A stretch of 62,000 nt of DNA from Cristatella mucedo (Eukaryota > Bryozoa > Phylactolaemata > Cristatellidae), in the NCBI GenBank assembly GCA_009760855.2, contig WPIO01000045.1:2187501-2249500 (forward strand), given 5' to 3'. Both the position numbers and the translations under genes were made by a program. Below are positions 11,893-22,645 of this stretch, in pieces. How positions within the stretch are numbered: the first letter of the stretch is position 1; each line of letters begins with the position of its first letter. The notes under the pieces are model-generated. The model did no database searches. It saw only the letters and a program-made list of their open reading frames with translations, and had not been told where the DNA came from.

Positions 11893-12050
11893 AGCTGATT
11901 TCGCCCAGAGGTTAAGGTGCTGACCGTAATGACCGAGGTCAAGGTGAATGTATTCGACAGTCGAGGTCGTGGGCTCAAGCCCCGTAGCGTATGTGCGAAG
12001 CCCTTGAATGGATATTGAAATCTCTTAGGGCGCTTTACAAATGAATTATT
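11893..12050 (+). mobile_element. SINE-1 copy, plus strand
   Basis: The A-box-like AGAGGTTAAGGTGCTGACC at about 11906 and the B-box-like GGTCGTGGGCTCAAGCCCC at about 11966 form a tRNA-like head. About 30 extra bases lie between the boxes, partly repeating the region before the B box. The tail follows, with GAAATCTCTTAGGGCGC and TTTACAAATGAATTATT, matching the LINE-A terminus. Confidence 0.7.
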
Positions 12051-12119
12051 TGACCGTAGCCAGTTGGAATGACGTCATTCGACAAGGTAGCTTCCCGCTT
12101 GAACTGGGGGATACTGCCA

Positions 12120-13635
12120 GGAGTCGTTAAAACAACGGCGGGCTAACTCAGCGAGCTCATGACTAACATCTATTGTTGGCGGTTCCTGAATTGCTTCGGC
12201 TTGGAAACGATTATGCTCCGATCTACGGACGAGGCCGAAGAGAAGCCGACGCCGCGAAACGAATAATTTGCGTTGTCCTGAATAGGCTAAGGCATTTGAG
12301 CTCCAGGACGCGGAGCCGTTGGCGTAGGTCGCGGCCACTATTACTTGCCCGTAACACCTCTGCAGCTGTCGAATAGATTTGTCTGCATTGCGGATATGGA
12401 CTTGGTATGTGGAGGTACGAGACCCTTTCGTGGCTGCCGAGTTCCGGTCGGCCTGCGAACCTGCGCGGATCGGTGGGGCACCAGCGAGTCGCTAGCTGCG
12501 ATATAAAAGTTCAGCGCGTCGTCGGCATTCGTCGCGCGGCGGTTGAGACTGGCGCCGCTACGAGCGGTGCATTTCCGCTCTAGCTGCGTCCGCAAGCGGA
12601 GATCCCGCGCGGCGCGTGGGCGCGCATTGCGTAGTGTGGCGGATGCGAGTCTTGCAGTGCAGGCAGCGCTTCGTTGACCTTTGCGAGCGAAACGAAAGCC
12701 GCAAAGTCTCTTCGGCCGACGTACGCGCGAAGCTGTCGAATCGGCCATCTTTAACTTCTCGAGCATCCATCGGCAATTCTACCTGTAGTTCTTGCCCGCC
12801 GACCGATGCCGACCGCAAACGGGCAATTCGCGGAGAGGCGGGCAGGGCGGGGCGGCGTGGCCCGGCGGGGCGAGACTGCCGCTCGCACAGACTCGTGCGA
12901 CCCGCGCGCCCGCACTGCGTCCCGGAATGCGGCCGCGACGCAAGCCCGGTCGATTTCCGGAGGCTTCGCGAAGACCGCCCGCTCGCACTTGCAGCAGCGC
13001 CCTATCGCAGCCGGCGCCCCTGATTTTACAGATGAAAGCACTTCCCCTTGCTCGCGGGCAGCACAAAAACGGTAGCGACGTCTCGCTCGGCACCCGTCCT
13101 CGTCCATCGATCGCTCGCTGCAGCTACGCGCGTGCGTAAGCGCTATTCCAGGAATAGGTGGCGCGCGTGCGCAAGTGCCGGCCGCGGTGACATCATCAGG
13201 GCTCGCCGGACGCGCGGAGCGGCGCCGCAGCCGCGCCAGTGTCCCGCTTGCGTGCGCTCTCGCGGAGCGTCCGCGACCCGCAGAGAGCGACGCCGCGGCG
13301 CCAGCTATTCACGCGCGATCAATTCCGAACCGCTCGCTCGCGACCGCCATCCTGCTCAACCGATCGGCAGCCTCGACGGATGCTCGCCGCCACGCGGCGT
13401 CGCCAGCAGCCGCTAGCGGCTGCCTCTCCCACGGCAATGAAATTGCTTCGCGCGGCTGCGACGCCGCGGCTGCTGGCCGCCCGCTTCTCTTTGACGAACT
13501 GCCGCTGTCGCGCGCCGAGCCGCCCGCCATCGCTTCCGAGATCGCGACCTCGTTGGAAGCAATCGAGCGGCGGCGGCGGCAATCGGTCTGCCTCTGCGGA
13601 TGCGCAGAGCGGCGAGGTTCTGTCACTTACTTGTA
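12120..13635. promoter_or_regulatory. CpG-rich block 1 (promoter-like)
   Basis: A sharp rise in G+C and in CpG dinucleotides, densest around 12480-13620. Many overlapping open frames occur on both strands, as expected from GC-rich DNA; none shows a known domain, so I do not call them genes. GGCCATCTTT at about 12743-12752 is the reverse of a YY1-like core (AAAGATGGCC). The block ends where LINE-A copy 6 starts. It looks like a CpG-island promoter or 5' region of an unidentified transcript. Confidence 0.45.
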
Positions 13636-13639
13636 GGTG

Positions 13640-14172
13640 GTTCCTTCATTCTTTGGCTCCAGCCTACCTAGCAGAACTACTCTTCCACCCGGCCAGGCGT
13701 CGTTTTCAGCCTGTGTTGTTTGCAATCTTTCAACCTTTCCGACTCAAATCATTTAGCTGTACCTCGTACGAGCCTCGAAACCTGTGGAGACCGTGCTTTT
13801 AGTTCGTAGGCACCCAAAGCGCGTAACTCACCCGACCGACATCGCGACATCGCTTGATTTAACGACATTTAAAAAGAAGCTTAAAACTCACCTGTTTATG
13901 AAGCGTTTAGTGGGTCCTTGCGATTCGTCCTTCGTGTGTACGTGTGTACGTACTTCGTATGCATGCGGTACACTTTGCCTGCAGCTACTAAGCTTATCTA
14001 CAAACTGGCCAGTCTGCGCATGTCGCATCTAATAATATTATGCTTGGTAACATTATGAATATTACCACTAATTATTTGGCCATGCTTTCTTTACAGCATC
14101 CGCAAAGTGCTTAGAGAAAGAGATTTAGTTATCTGAGAGCGCTTTGCAAATATGCAATAATTATTATTATCG
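13640..14172 (+). mobile_element. LINE-A copy 6, 5'-truncated
   Basis: Begins at the codons for [14 protein letters not shown] and runs through the PKAWN / LTTFKKKLKTHLF region, the 3' UTR and the tail (GATTTAGTTATCTGAGAGCGC). It ends near 14172 in ATTATTATTAT. It is diverged, with frame breaks around 13800. Confidence 0.82.
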
Positions 14173-14194
14173 TATCCTAAGCGGTTGCCTTGCC

Positions 14195-14375
14195 CGCTTG
14201 ACCCCGGGTCTTAGCCCAGGGTCAAGGTGCTCACTCTTTACGATCCGGGTCATGGAATGGAGTCCTGCAGTGGGCGATCCTGTATTGACCACTGCACCAC
14301 TGCGTCTACGATAGCCGTCGAGGCTCTTCTGCCGCTACAAGCGAACCTGTCAAATCGGCTGATTTTTTGACCTCC
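14195..14375 (+). mobile_element. SINE-2 copy
   Basis: A tRNA-like head with GGTCAAGGTGCTCACTC (A-box region) and GGGTCATGGAATGGAGTCC (B-box region). The SINE-2 body follows (GTGGGCGATCCTGTATTG), then GGCTCTTCTGCCGCTACAA and TCAAATCGGCTGA. This tail differs from SINE-1 and LINE-A. Confidence 0.6.
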
Positions 14376-14479
14376 GCCGGTCGCAGCCGGCCTCTAGGGA
14401 GCACGCAATCGGACGAAAAGTAGAAGCTTGGAAATAAAGCGGATCTGCCTCTCTGCCGCAGTAGCAGCCTACGGAATCG

Positions 14480-14512
14480 CCCCCCCCCCCACCACCACCA
14501 CCACCACCACCA
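14480..14512. repeat. C-run plus (CCA)n
   Basis: A run of about ten C followed by CCA/ACC triplets. It generates short poly-Trp/Gly and poly-Thr frames, which are not genes. Confidence 0.95.
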
Positions 14513-14683
14513 AGCGCCCATACATCGGCGGCTCGTCGGCCAAGCCTCACTTAATAGCCAGCCAGCTCGTGGCTATCCAACAACCGGAGGCCGAGGTCAC
14601 TACGAGCTGGCTTCGGCACGAACTGGCCGCGAGTACAGGCATTCGAGAAGGAAAGCTGGCAGGCTAGTCTGAAGCGCTTGTGG

Positions 14684-14850
14684 GTAAGACGTGATGGCGC
14701 ACTAGATAAGGTGGTTGCTTTCACGACTTCGGGCCCGAGGTCGTGGGTTCGATTCCTGTCGTGGGCGATCCTTTATCGCCACTGCAAGCGGTGGTGAAAC
14801 CCGGCAAGGCTTTTCTGTCACTATACAAAAAGAGGATGTTTAAGCAGCTA
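14684..14850 (+). mobile_element. SINE-2 copy
   Basis: Starts GTGATGGCGCACTAGATAAG, with a B-box region GGTCGTGGGTTCGATTCCTG at about 14742. The SINE-2 body GGGCGATCCTTTATCGCC follows, then GCTTTTCTGTCACTATACAA and an AGCAGCTAGGAT end. It is one of the better preserved SINE-2 heads. Confidence 0.72.
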
Positions 14851-14945
14851 GGATAATCAATAATAATGCCTTGATTACGTGCAAAGAGATTTAATTCTCT
14901 TGGGGGCGCTATACAGATATCTTATTATTGCTATTATTGTTATCA
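14851..14945 (+). mobile_element. LINE-A/SINE-1 type tail fragment
   Basis: Only the 3' tail remains: GTGCAAAGAGATTTAATTCT then TTGGGGGCGCTATACAGATA and TTATTATTGCTATTATT. Either a LINE-A or a SINE-1 copy could have left it. Confidence 0.6.
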
Positions 14946-15384
14946 TCATAACATGCGAAAATTATTCCAAACTAAGAGCACATAAAAGACATTCAACCCT
15001 TGATCGGGACGAAGCAAATGCGATGAGGAACCCTGTGGGATACTGACAGTGTCTGCGACAAATATGAGCTACTCAAGGTGGCTGGCGCTTGCTACGGATG
15101 GCCACCGGTGTACCCGCGCTTATCGTTTGCGGCCTACGAGCATGGACAAATAATACCAGGAGTAATAATAAGTGATCTGTGCTGCCCACTATGAGAACTG
15201 AACTATATCCAAGTGCCTGGCAATGCCCTGCGCGAGAAGCACTAATCAAGAGTTACAAACAAGCAAGTTATCATATTCAGACCAACATGCAAAAGCACAC
15301 AACGAGACACTAGGGCTAGCCTGCTAGAGGAACACCTGGTTTAATGACAGGCAACGAATGATGTACAGGTAAGCAAATGATTGA
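14946..15384. other. Unique sequence, nothing recognised
   Basis: No exon, repeat family or RNA gene seen. Confidence 0.4.
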
Positions 15385-15640
15385 ATAATAAAACCGTAAT
15401 AAAAATGCATCTGTAGAGCACGCTCAGATACCTTAATCTCTTTCTAGGCACATTACATATGCTGTAGAAAGAAGTGTGACCGAACGCTTGGTATTAACAC
15501 ACAGTGCCATCGTGCGTGGTAATAAAGTTAGTGGTAACGTGGCCTGTGTCGACGTGGATAATATCGTTAGTGGTTTCATGCACAGCATCTGCACACATAA
15601 GCTCAAAAAAGATTAATCGTGGGGACCTAACAAATACGCC
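15385..15640 (-). mobile_element. LINE-A copy 7, 3' UTR only, minus strand
   Basis: Reads on the minus strand as the LINE-A 3' UTR (the repeated GCATGC / CACTAAC / GTGCTTATG-type blocks found after the stop codon in other copies) followed by the hairpin tail near 15420-15470. Diverged. No coding part remains. Confidence 0.65.
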
Positions 15641-15760
15641 GAGGAATGCGGACTTGAATGATCATTAAACCCAGTCGGACGCTTGATTGGGCGGTCTATT
15701 CCCAGAGAAAGAGATATACAGGGAGAGTGCGAGAGAAAGAGTTGGATAGAGAAGGTAAGT

Positions 15761-15810
15761 TAGAGAGAGAGAGAGAGAGCGTGAGAGAGAGAGAGAGAGA
15801 GAGAGAGAAA
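15761..15810. repeat. (GA)n microsatellite
   Basis: GA-rich tract with one GCGT interruption. It generates spurious open frames on both strands. Confidence 0.93.
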
Positions 15811-16102
15811 GTAAGAGGGAGCTGCCCGCTCACTGACACCTCACGTGACCATATTGTAAGAAAGGCACTCAACTTCAATCATACAGTTTTGCTTAGCCGT
15901 CTCCGTGCTGGAAATCTGGCGCACCTTCGGCGAACGAATGGCGTCGACTAACTCACTCCTTCGTCCAAATTGCTTTCGTCGCCGACCTGGTAACTCGACC
16001 TGTCACGCGGAGCAAGGAGTTTTTCTCAGGTAAAACCAGCGCGGAACGCTCTGTTCAACAAGCGAAACTGAAGGCATTCTGCTAGCTTCGCGAAAGCGGC
16101 AG

Positions 16103-16192
16103 AATAATAATAATAATAATAATGTACTTGATAAAGCGCCCTCAGAGAACTTAATCTCTTTCTAGGCGCTTTACATTTGCTGCAAAGGGAAA
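16103..16192 (-). mobile_element. LINE-A copy 8, tail only, minus strand
   Basis: AATAATAATAATAATAATG followed by the exact complement of the LINE-A terminal hairpin (AAAGCGCCCTCAGAGAACTT, then AATCTCTTTCTAGGCGC). About 90 bp; the hairpin arms are intact. Confidence 0.85.
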
Positions 16193-16194
16193 AA

Positions 16195-16345
16195 ATAATA
16201 TAATTCATTTGTATAGTGCCCCAAGAGAACTAAATCTCTATTCAGGCGCTTCACATGTGCCTCAGGGCTCGAGCCCATGACCTCAGCCAGACCTTAGTCG
16301 GGGCGAGCACCTTAACCGCTGGACCAACCCAGCTCGGTGAAAAGC
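16195..16345 (-). mobile_element. SINE-1 copy, minus strand, well preserved
   Basis: On the minus strand the head carries GGTCCAGCGGTTAAGGTGCT (A box, about 16305-16324) and GGTCATGGGCTCGAGCCC (B box, about 16265-16282). The tail is GAAGCGCCTGAATAGAGATT and TAGTTCTCTTGGGGCACTAT, ending in AATTATATTATT. It abuts the tail of LINE-A copy 8 in the same orientation and ends at the edge of CpG-rich block 2. It is the best reference copy for the SINE-1/LINE-A tail comparison. Confidence 0.82.
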
Positions 16346-17480
16346 GATCGAGGAGCCGCACGAAGATGGCCGAGCTGCGGCCGAGCCTACTGCCGCCGCG
16401 GATTCTAGTGATTTTCTTTCGGAACGAGTTCAGCTCTTAGCCTCTCCGGACTGCGGCAAAGCTCGCGATTTGTGCGCAAACGCACGCGAGGCTAAAAAAA
16501 ACAGCCCGGCGTACGTTTAGATTTAGCCGAAACTAAAAGGCCGCAGTGCTGTCTAGACAGCGAGCCAAAGGCGGCCTCGGCGCTGGATTTTCAAGCCTCG
16601 ACTGAAGACGACGCTCTAATCCTAGCGGCTCGCCGGAGCCAACGGCGGACGCCGGGCCTTGGACGATCGCTTCGCTCGGCGCCGCGCCGAGCAGATCGCT
16701 CGCCAGAAAGAGATCTGCTCGCGCGGCGAGAAAGGAATCCGCTCGAGTGTCGCGCTCGCTCGTCGGACGTCGCTCCCGCAAGGACGTGCGCAAGGAGCCC
16801 ATCGACGTCACCGAGCTGCCATTCGCCGCCGCCGCGCTGCTCAGCGTCCTCTGCCGACCGGCGCTCCTCCAGACCGCGAATGACTTTGACGGCGCGCCTC
16901 CGTACAAATCAGACTCCGGCGGGAGCCATTCGTCCGCCTGCGCATGCGCCAGTGCCGGCGCAGAGATCCTCGGCCGGCGCCGCAAATTCCGCTCCTGCTA
17001 GCTTCCGCTTGCGCTCGCTCTGAGCTTGCGCCGACTTGCGAGCGCTGGCGTCGTCAGCAGGCGGGGGAGGGCGACGCTAACGATCGATAGCCGAGACATT
17101 TCCCAGCACAGCGAACCTTTTTTTTTAGCACCGTGAGCAGTTGGTAGTAAAAGAGGAGAGAGTCGATGGACGTCGAGGCGAGCGAAGCCCGCCCCCCCTC
17201 CCTAGAGACCTGCGGCTGTTTGAGCGGCTCGCCGTCTCGCAGTTATTTCCGGTCGCAGCGGTTTTTTCGCCAGCCGGGCCTCCGCGTTAGCCGCTAATTG
17301 CCACTCAGCGAGCTGCTCGCGGGACGTTTAGCGATTGCATTTACCGTCGACGAAGCGTGCGAAGTCATTTTACGTCGCGCGCTTGTTTTCAATTGCCTCG
17401 GGCAGCGCCATCTGGCCCTGAAAGGCGATTGGCCAACGGTTGGCGCTTCTGTCCGCGACAGCAGCAGCCGCTCATCCGCC
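16346..17480. promoter_or_regulatory. CpG-rich block 2 (promoter-like)
   Basis: G+C and CpG rise abruptly at the SINE-1 boundary. The block contains GAAGATGGCC at 16362-16371, a YY1-like core. It overlaps an ATG at 16366 in good initiation context that opens a 24-codon frame ending at 16440. No family is recognised in that small peptide or in the other overlapping frames. A CCAAT box in reverse (ATTGG) lies at about 17428. I read the block as a promoter/CpG island. Confidence 0.42.
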
Positions 17481-17715
17481 TACTTGAGCGATTCCTTTTT
17501 CTTCTTCCTTCAGCTTTCACTGAAACTGCCTCTGTCGGCAACCGCGCTTTCAGTTTCTAGTGGCTTTCTGCGAGGCCCCGTCCACTATCCATTAGACTCT
17601 CGGTGGCCCTCAACCTTCCTAATGCCGCGACCCTTCAATACAGTTCATCATGTCGTGGCGACTGCCAGCCATACAGATACATCGTGCGACGTGTGGAAAT
17701 AGCTCAGAGAATAGG

Positions 17716-17747
17716 CCAATAAGGCCAATAGGACCACGCGGGCCAAT
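17716..17747 (+). promoter_or_regulatory. Cluster of three CCAAT boxes
   Basis: GGCCAAT occurs three times, with CCAAT at 17716-17720, 17725-17729 and 17743-17747, spaced 9 and 18 bp apart. Such spacing suits NF-Y type promoters. It lies just downstream of CpG-rich block 2. No transcript start can be shown from sequence alone. Confidence 0.35.
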
Positions 17748-17819
17748 AGCGCGGAGAATAAAGAGACGGCAGTGCGGAAATTAAAGTAGCGATTAGTTGT
17801 AGAAAAGCCCTTGCGACTG

Positions 17820-17905
17820 TAGGCAATACAAAACACTTAGCACTAAACTCAAACCCGCGACCTGGGTGCAGAATTGCGAGCTCTTTAGTCCCGGTAAAAC
17901 TGAGC
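17820..17905 (-). mobile_element. tRNA-like SINE head remnant
   Basis: On the minus strand, CCCAGGTCGCGGGTTTGAGT resembles the B box of the local SINEs, preceded by a decayed A-box region. No clear tail is present, so the family is uncertain. Confidence 0.35.
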
Positions 17906-18887
<982 letters not shown>

Positions 18888-18984
18888 AGAGTTGCTGGCG
18901 TCTAGCAGCAAGCACGACGTACACGATCTACTTTCGTGAAGCTCAGTGGCCTGGAGCCTAGCTCAGCTCAGCTCAACTGCACAA

Positions 18985-19088
18985 ACTCGCTGCCTGAGAC
19001 ATGGTTTAGAGATTTAGATAGAGATAGATATTTAGATATAGAGATTTTATAGAGATTTAGATATAGAGATTTATATAGAGATTTTATT
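18985..19088. repeat. Degenerate TAGAGATTTA-type tandem repeat
   Basis: Repeated AGAGATTTAGATA / TAGAGATTTTATAG units of 6-20 bp with variable length. Confidence 0.8.
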
Positions 19089-19135
19089 CTGCCTCGGCTG
19101 CAGGTAGTCGCATTATCGCTACCCAGCCAACATGA

Positions 19136-19485
19136 CGTATGCTCCCACAGCCTGGAACTCCCTCCCGACCTGCGTCAGAACATCCCCTGACCTGACCACA
19201 TTTAAAAGGAACCTAAAAACACCTATTTAGGATGGCATTTAGCGGGTCCCTGTGATTCGTCCTTGATGTGCTTACGCGTGCTGACACCGTGCATGCTGCC
19301 ACTAACCACATTTGCATGCTGACCCTGTGCATGTCACCCCTAACCATATTATTCATTTTGTTTGTTTTTAAGCATGATTTTACTTACTATTCAATTGCAT
19401 TTCACTTTGCAGCAAATGTAAAGCGCTTAGAGAGAGATTAAGTTCTCTGAGGGCGCTTTATCAAGTGAATTATTATTATAATTCA
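19136..19485 (+). mobile_element. LINE-A copy 9, 3' end only
   Basis: Starts at the codons for YAPTAWNSLPTCVRTS and includes the stop region, the 3' UTR, the hairpin tail (AAAGCGCTTAGAGAGAGATT, then AAGTTCTCTGAGGGCGCTTT) and TTATTATTATAATT. About 350 bp and little diverged. Confidence 0.88.
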
Positions 19486-19649
19486 GGAACCGCGAATAAA
19501 ACGAATATTAATAACAGGCTGGCGGATTTAGCACGCAGCCTTTTCAGTAGCAAGCCGTAGTAATAGTAGCAGATCACCCTGTGAGAACCAAATCTCTAAA
19601 TAGGCACTACGTATATGCTGGAAAGAAAGTACCGACAAGTGGAGGCAAG

Positions 19650-19905
<256 letters not shown>

Positions 19906-20500
19906 GAGCCGGAGGCTGCTGCCGTATAACCCGAACCGTCGTTGGGCAGCGGTTGTTTTCGGCGGCACGTCGGCGGAAGAGAGTTTCCACAAATCTGGCC
20001 GCTGGACTGAGAGCCTCTAACCGGCGCTGAATCCGCCGCCTCGACCGCTGTGACAGGGGTGGTTTCAGATCTAGAGTACTCGCGCCATTTTATTCTCGGC
20101 GACGCCTGAAGTTCCAGCAGGTCATACCTGGCTTTTAGTAAGAGTGTTAAATGCCTGACGCTCGCTCGGAGTGCGGCGCTCGGTTGGCGCCATTTGAAAG
20201 AATGGGACCCCGTTCTGCGTCGAGCGTCGCCGAGCATTGCGAGCTCGCAGTCACCGAGGCGGGTCAATTTCGTAGGCGAGTTCTATTAATACGCGCGCAC
20301 CTGCGGCGGCAGCGGCGGCAGCGGCGGCGGCGGCGGCGGATCTACCGCATATCGCGCACTCAACCGACGGCGGGAACGAGCGACTGAGCCGCAGGCTTCT
20401 GGCTGGCCCGAGTAAATCGCCTTTGCGCAGCAGTTTGGAAAGCTTACAAAATGACCGCGCAGTGCATTATCGCAACGTGCGTGGAGTAGCGTTCGGCGTC

Positions 20501-20513
20501 GCCGCCATCTTTG
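20501..20513 (-). promoter_or_regulatory. YY1-type site
   Basis: GCCGCCATCTTTG; its reverse complement CAAAGATGGCGGC matches the classical YY1 core AAGATGGCGGC found near many animal transcription starts. Confidence 0.45.
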
Positions 20514-20671
20514 CTTTCCAGAGGTCAGGTCGCAGATTGCACCCGCCCTGTTATTCGTGGGCCGACCCGACCGCTGTGTGCCGCTGGTGCTCGCGGCCGT
20601 CAGCTCTGTGCGTTGCCGACGCCGCTGCTGCTATTTTATACTCGTCGTGTGCACCTGGCTGAACGGCGGAC

Positions 20672-20684
20672 TGACAGGTGAGCT
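20672..20684 (+). other. Strong candidate splice donor
   Basis: CTGACAG then GTGAGC: a near-consensus donor with the cut after 20677. It lies about 170 bp downstream of the YY1-type site and fits the end of a noncoding first exon. No acceptor partner is assigned. Confidence 0.3.
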
Positions 20685-21876
20685 TCCAGAGGGTGTGCAG
20701 CGACAAGATTAGTATTCGAAATGTATCTGGCGCGAAGCCCCGGCACCCGGCAGCCTCTGGCCCTGCCCTCACCGGGCGGCTGGCCGTGGCGGCGGCGACG
20801 ACGTCTGCGCGAAGGCGCAGCGTGCGCCGGTGGCCGCTGTCGGGCGGCCCGATCGCTTGACCGTTCTCGACGTTGCTGATTGCGTTCGGCTATTCCCAGG
20901 TGCAAGTGCCGGGCATCGCAGCTTTTCCTTCACGCGATGCAGGTCAGGTGGTCAGGTGTGCCTTTCCTACCACAGAGCCTGCGCCGTGTTGCAGAAGGAC
21001 TCCGCTCTGCCTGCGCGGCGAGCTGCTTGAGCATTCTGCGCCCGGTGGCCAGCACGTTTAGTGGCTCCCTCTGGGTCACAGTCGGCTCATGCTCGTGAGC
21101 AGCGCCTGCAAGAAAGCTCACCCCGAGGGCCGCCGATAGCCGACGCCATGTGCTGGCTTTGACACGCCCTTTGCGGCCGGCGCAATTCTTTGCGTCGTCT
21201 TCGTGCCCGCACATCCTTCCACACTTTGCCTAGCCGCCAAGCTGCTAGGGCGTGTGCCAGATGGGTAGCTGGATGCTGACATTGCCGCTTTCCACTGCCT
21301 TCGGTCCAATCTCGGATTGATGAACTAGATACCCTTGAATATTTGATGCCTGGCGCTGGCCTGCTCCGAATTTTCAAATGATTACCCTTGTCCCATTGGT
21401 TACCTCTGAGCTGGCCGTTGAACTTCTGGCTAAAGCAGCATTCTGCAGCAAGGGACTCGTCTCGATAGGTTAGAGCCTTGTACTTATTGGGGCAACCAAT
21501 CGGGTCGAAGACCACAATACATTTTATAGCAGCACAGAGGTCACTTGCTAAACAGTGTAGTTAGTGACTTATCAATGCAAAAGTCGTTGCTAAGGCAGTG
21601 CAGCCAGTTTTCCTCTACTGTCCTATAATCTGGTGAAATTCCTGGTGGGTGGCGCTTGCTCGGAGGGTAGGCAGATTAAGTTATATGCCTTGACATGTAT
21701 CGCGAGTTGTCAATGTTCAGGTTGTGATGAAGGCTAGACCAGTAATGTCCAGATTGTGACACCCGACCGCCAAGTCGTTTGTTGCTTCTATTTTTTGGCT
21801 ACAATGCTGAGCTGCAGCCGAATCCAGGGTAAGCAGCTAGCATCCTGGTTGGTTATGCCTATCTCACGGATCTCAC

Positions 21877-22008
21877 CATAAATTAGTCTACCCTTAGTTT
21901 GGCTTACAGATGTCGGTGACAGAAGCCGGTCCTCTCTTAGTCAACATAAATTAGTCTACCCTTAGTTTGGCTTACAGATGTCGGTGACAGAAGCCGGTCC
22001 TCTCTTAG
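21877..22008. repeat. 64-bp exact tandem duplication
   Basis: 21877-21940 and 21945-22008 are identical by eye and separated by TCAA. The unit includes ATGTCGGTGACAGAAGCC, a LINE-B 3' sequence, so the duplication arose inside a LINE-B remnant. Confidence 0.93.
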
Positions 22009-22235
22009 ACCCAGACTGTGGAACGTGCTTCTCCTATGCTTATCAAATGATACTGTCTGTTTTCCCAGCCTAGTATTAGCAGTTCTTTTTCAACGATTCG
22101 TTTTTCATTTACTCGGCTACTATTCACTGTCTTATTTGCCATCTGTCCATACTTCTAATTCGGCTATATTTCCTGTTTTCTCTGGTGAATGATATGCATA
22201 TCGTGGGTCAATTTCAGGGAGAAGCTGCCCAGTAA
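21880..22235 (+). mobile_element. LINE-B remnant (3' end)
   Basis: GTCGGTGACAGAAGC and AGACTGTGGAACGTGCTTC match the LINE-B codons for VGDRSFSS and RLWNSLP. The downstream part, with a CTTTTTCAACGATTCG stretch and pyrimidine-rich text, is consistent with a decayed LINE-B 3' UTR. No frame survives. Confidence 0.55.
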
Positions 22236-22335
22236 GGAACACTGCAGCCATGTCTAGCTGATGGGAGGGCGTGGTGCCGGTGGTGTTGGTTTCGCGGGTT
22301 TGTGGTGCACAGAGACAGCAGAGACTTGGGAAGTT

Positions 22336-22450
22336 GGTAGTAATAATAATAACACACTTGATAAAGCACCCTCAGAAAACTCAACCTCTTTCTAGGCGCT
22401 TTACATTTGCTGCAAAGGAAATGCGATCGAGTGGTGAGTGGTATCATGGG
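22336..22450 (-). mobile_element. LINE-A copy 10, tail only, minus strand
   Basis: GTAGTAATAATAATAACACA, then the complement of the hairpin tail (AAAGCACCCTCAGAAAAC, TCTTTCTAGGCGCTTTAC), then the start of the 3' UTR (TTTGCTGCAAAGGAAATGCG). Confidence 0.83.
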
Positions 22451-22512
22451 TAGTTGAGTGGCAATATATTGCTGGTTGAAAAAGAGAAAAAGGGGGCGCT
22501 ATAGTAATACCA

Positions 22513-22645
22513 TAATACTTCATTTGTTTAGTGCCTTAAGAGAGCTTAATCGCTATCAGGTGTGCTTTACATTTGCAGCAGGGCAGGAGCCTGCGACCCA
22601 GGTCGTTAAAGGCATGCACCTTCATATCAGGTAGGCCTATAGGGT
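22513..22645 (-). mobile_element. SINE-1 copy, minus strand, diverged
   Basis: CATTTGTTTAGTGCCTTAAG and AGCTTAATCGCTATCAG form the complementary tail. GCCTGCGACCCAGGTCG lies in the B-box region and GGCATGCACCTTCATATC in the A-box region. Confidence 0.6.

Larger units (their letters stand above)
19906..21100. promoter_or_regulatory. CpG-rich block 3 (promoter-like)
   Basis: High CpG density with a short GGC repeat near 20301-20340, a YY1-type site at 20501-20513 and a strong splice donor at 20678. Frames such as 20151-20387 and 20423-20662 have no known domain. It is the best promoter candidate upstream of the ASK gene. Whether it belongs to that gene (19 kb away) or to another transcript cannot be told. 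Confidence 0.45.

Noticed and set aside
12341-13802. Many overlapping frames of 80-190 codons in CpG-rich block 1
   Set aside because: Frames overlap on both strands, are Arg/Ala/Pro-rich as expected from GC-rich DNA, and show no known domain or splice pattern.
16366-16440. 24-codon frame with good initiation context in CpG-rich block 2
   Set aside because: The ATG overlaps a YY1-like motif (AAGATGGCC), which explains the context. The peptide has no known family.
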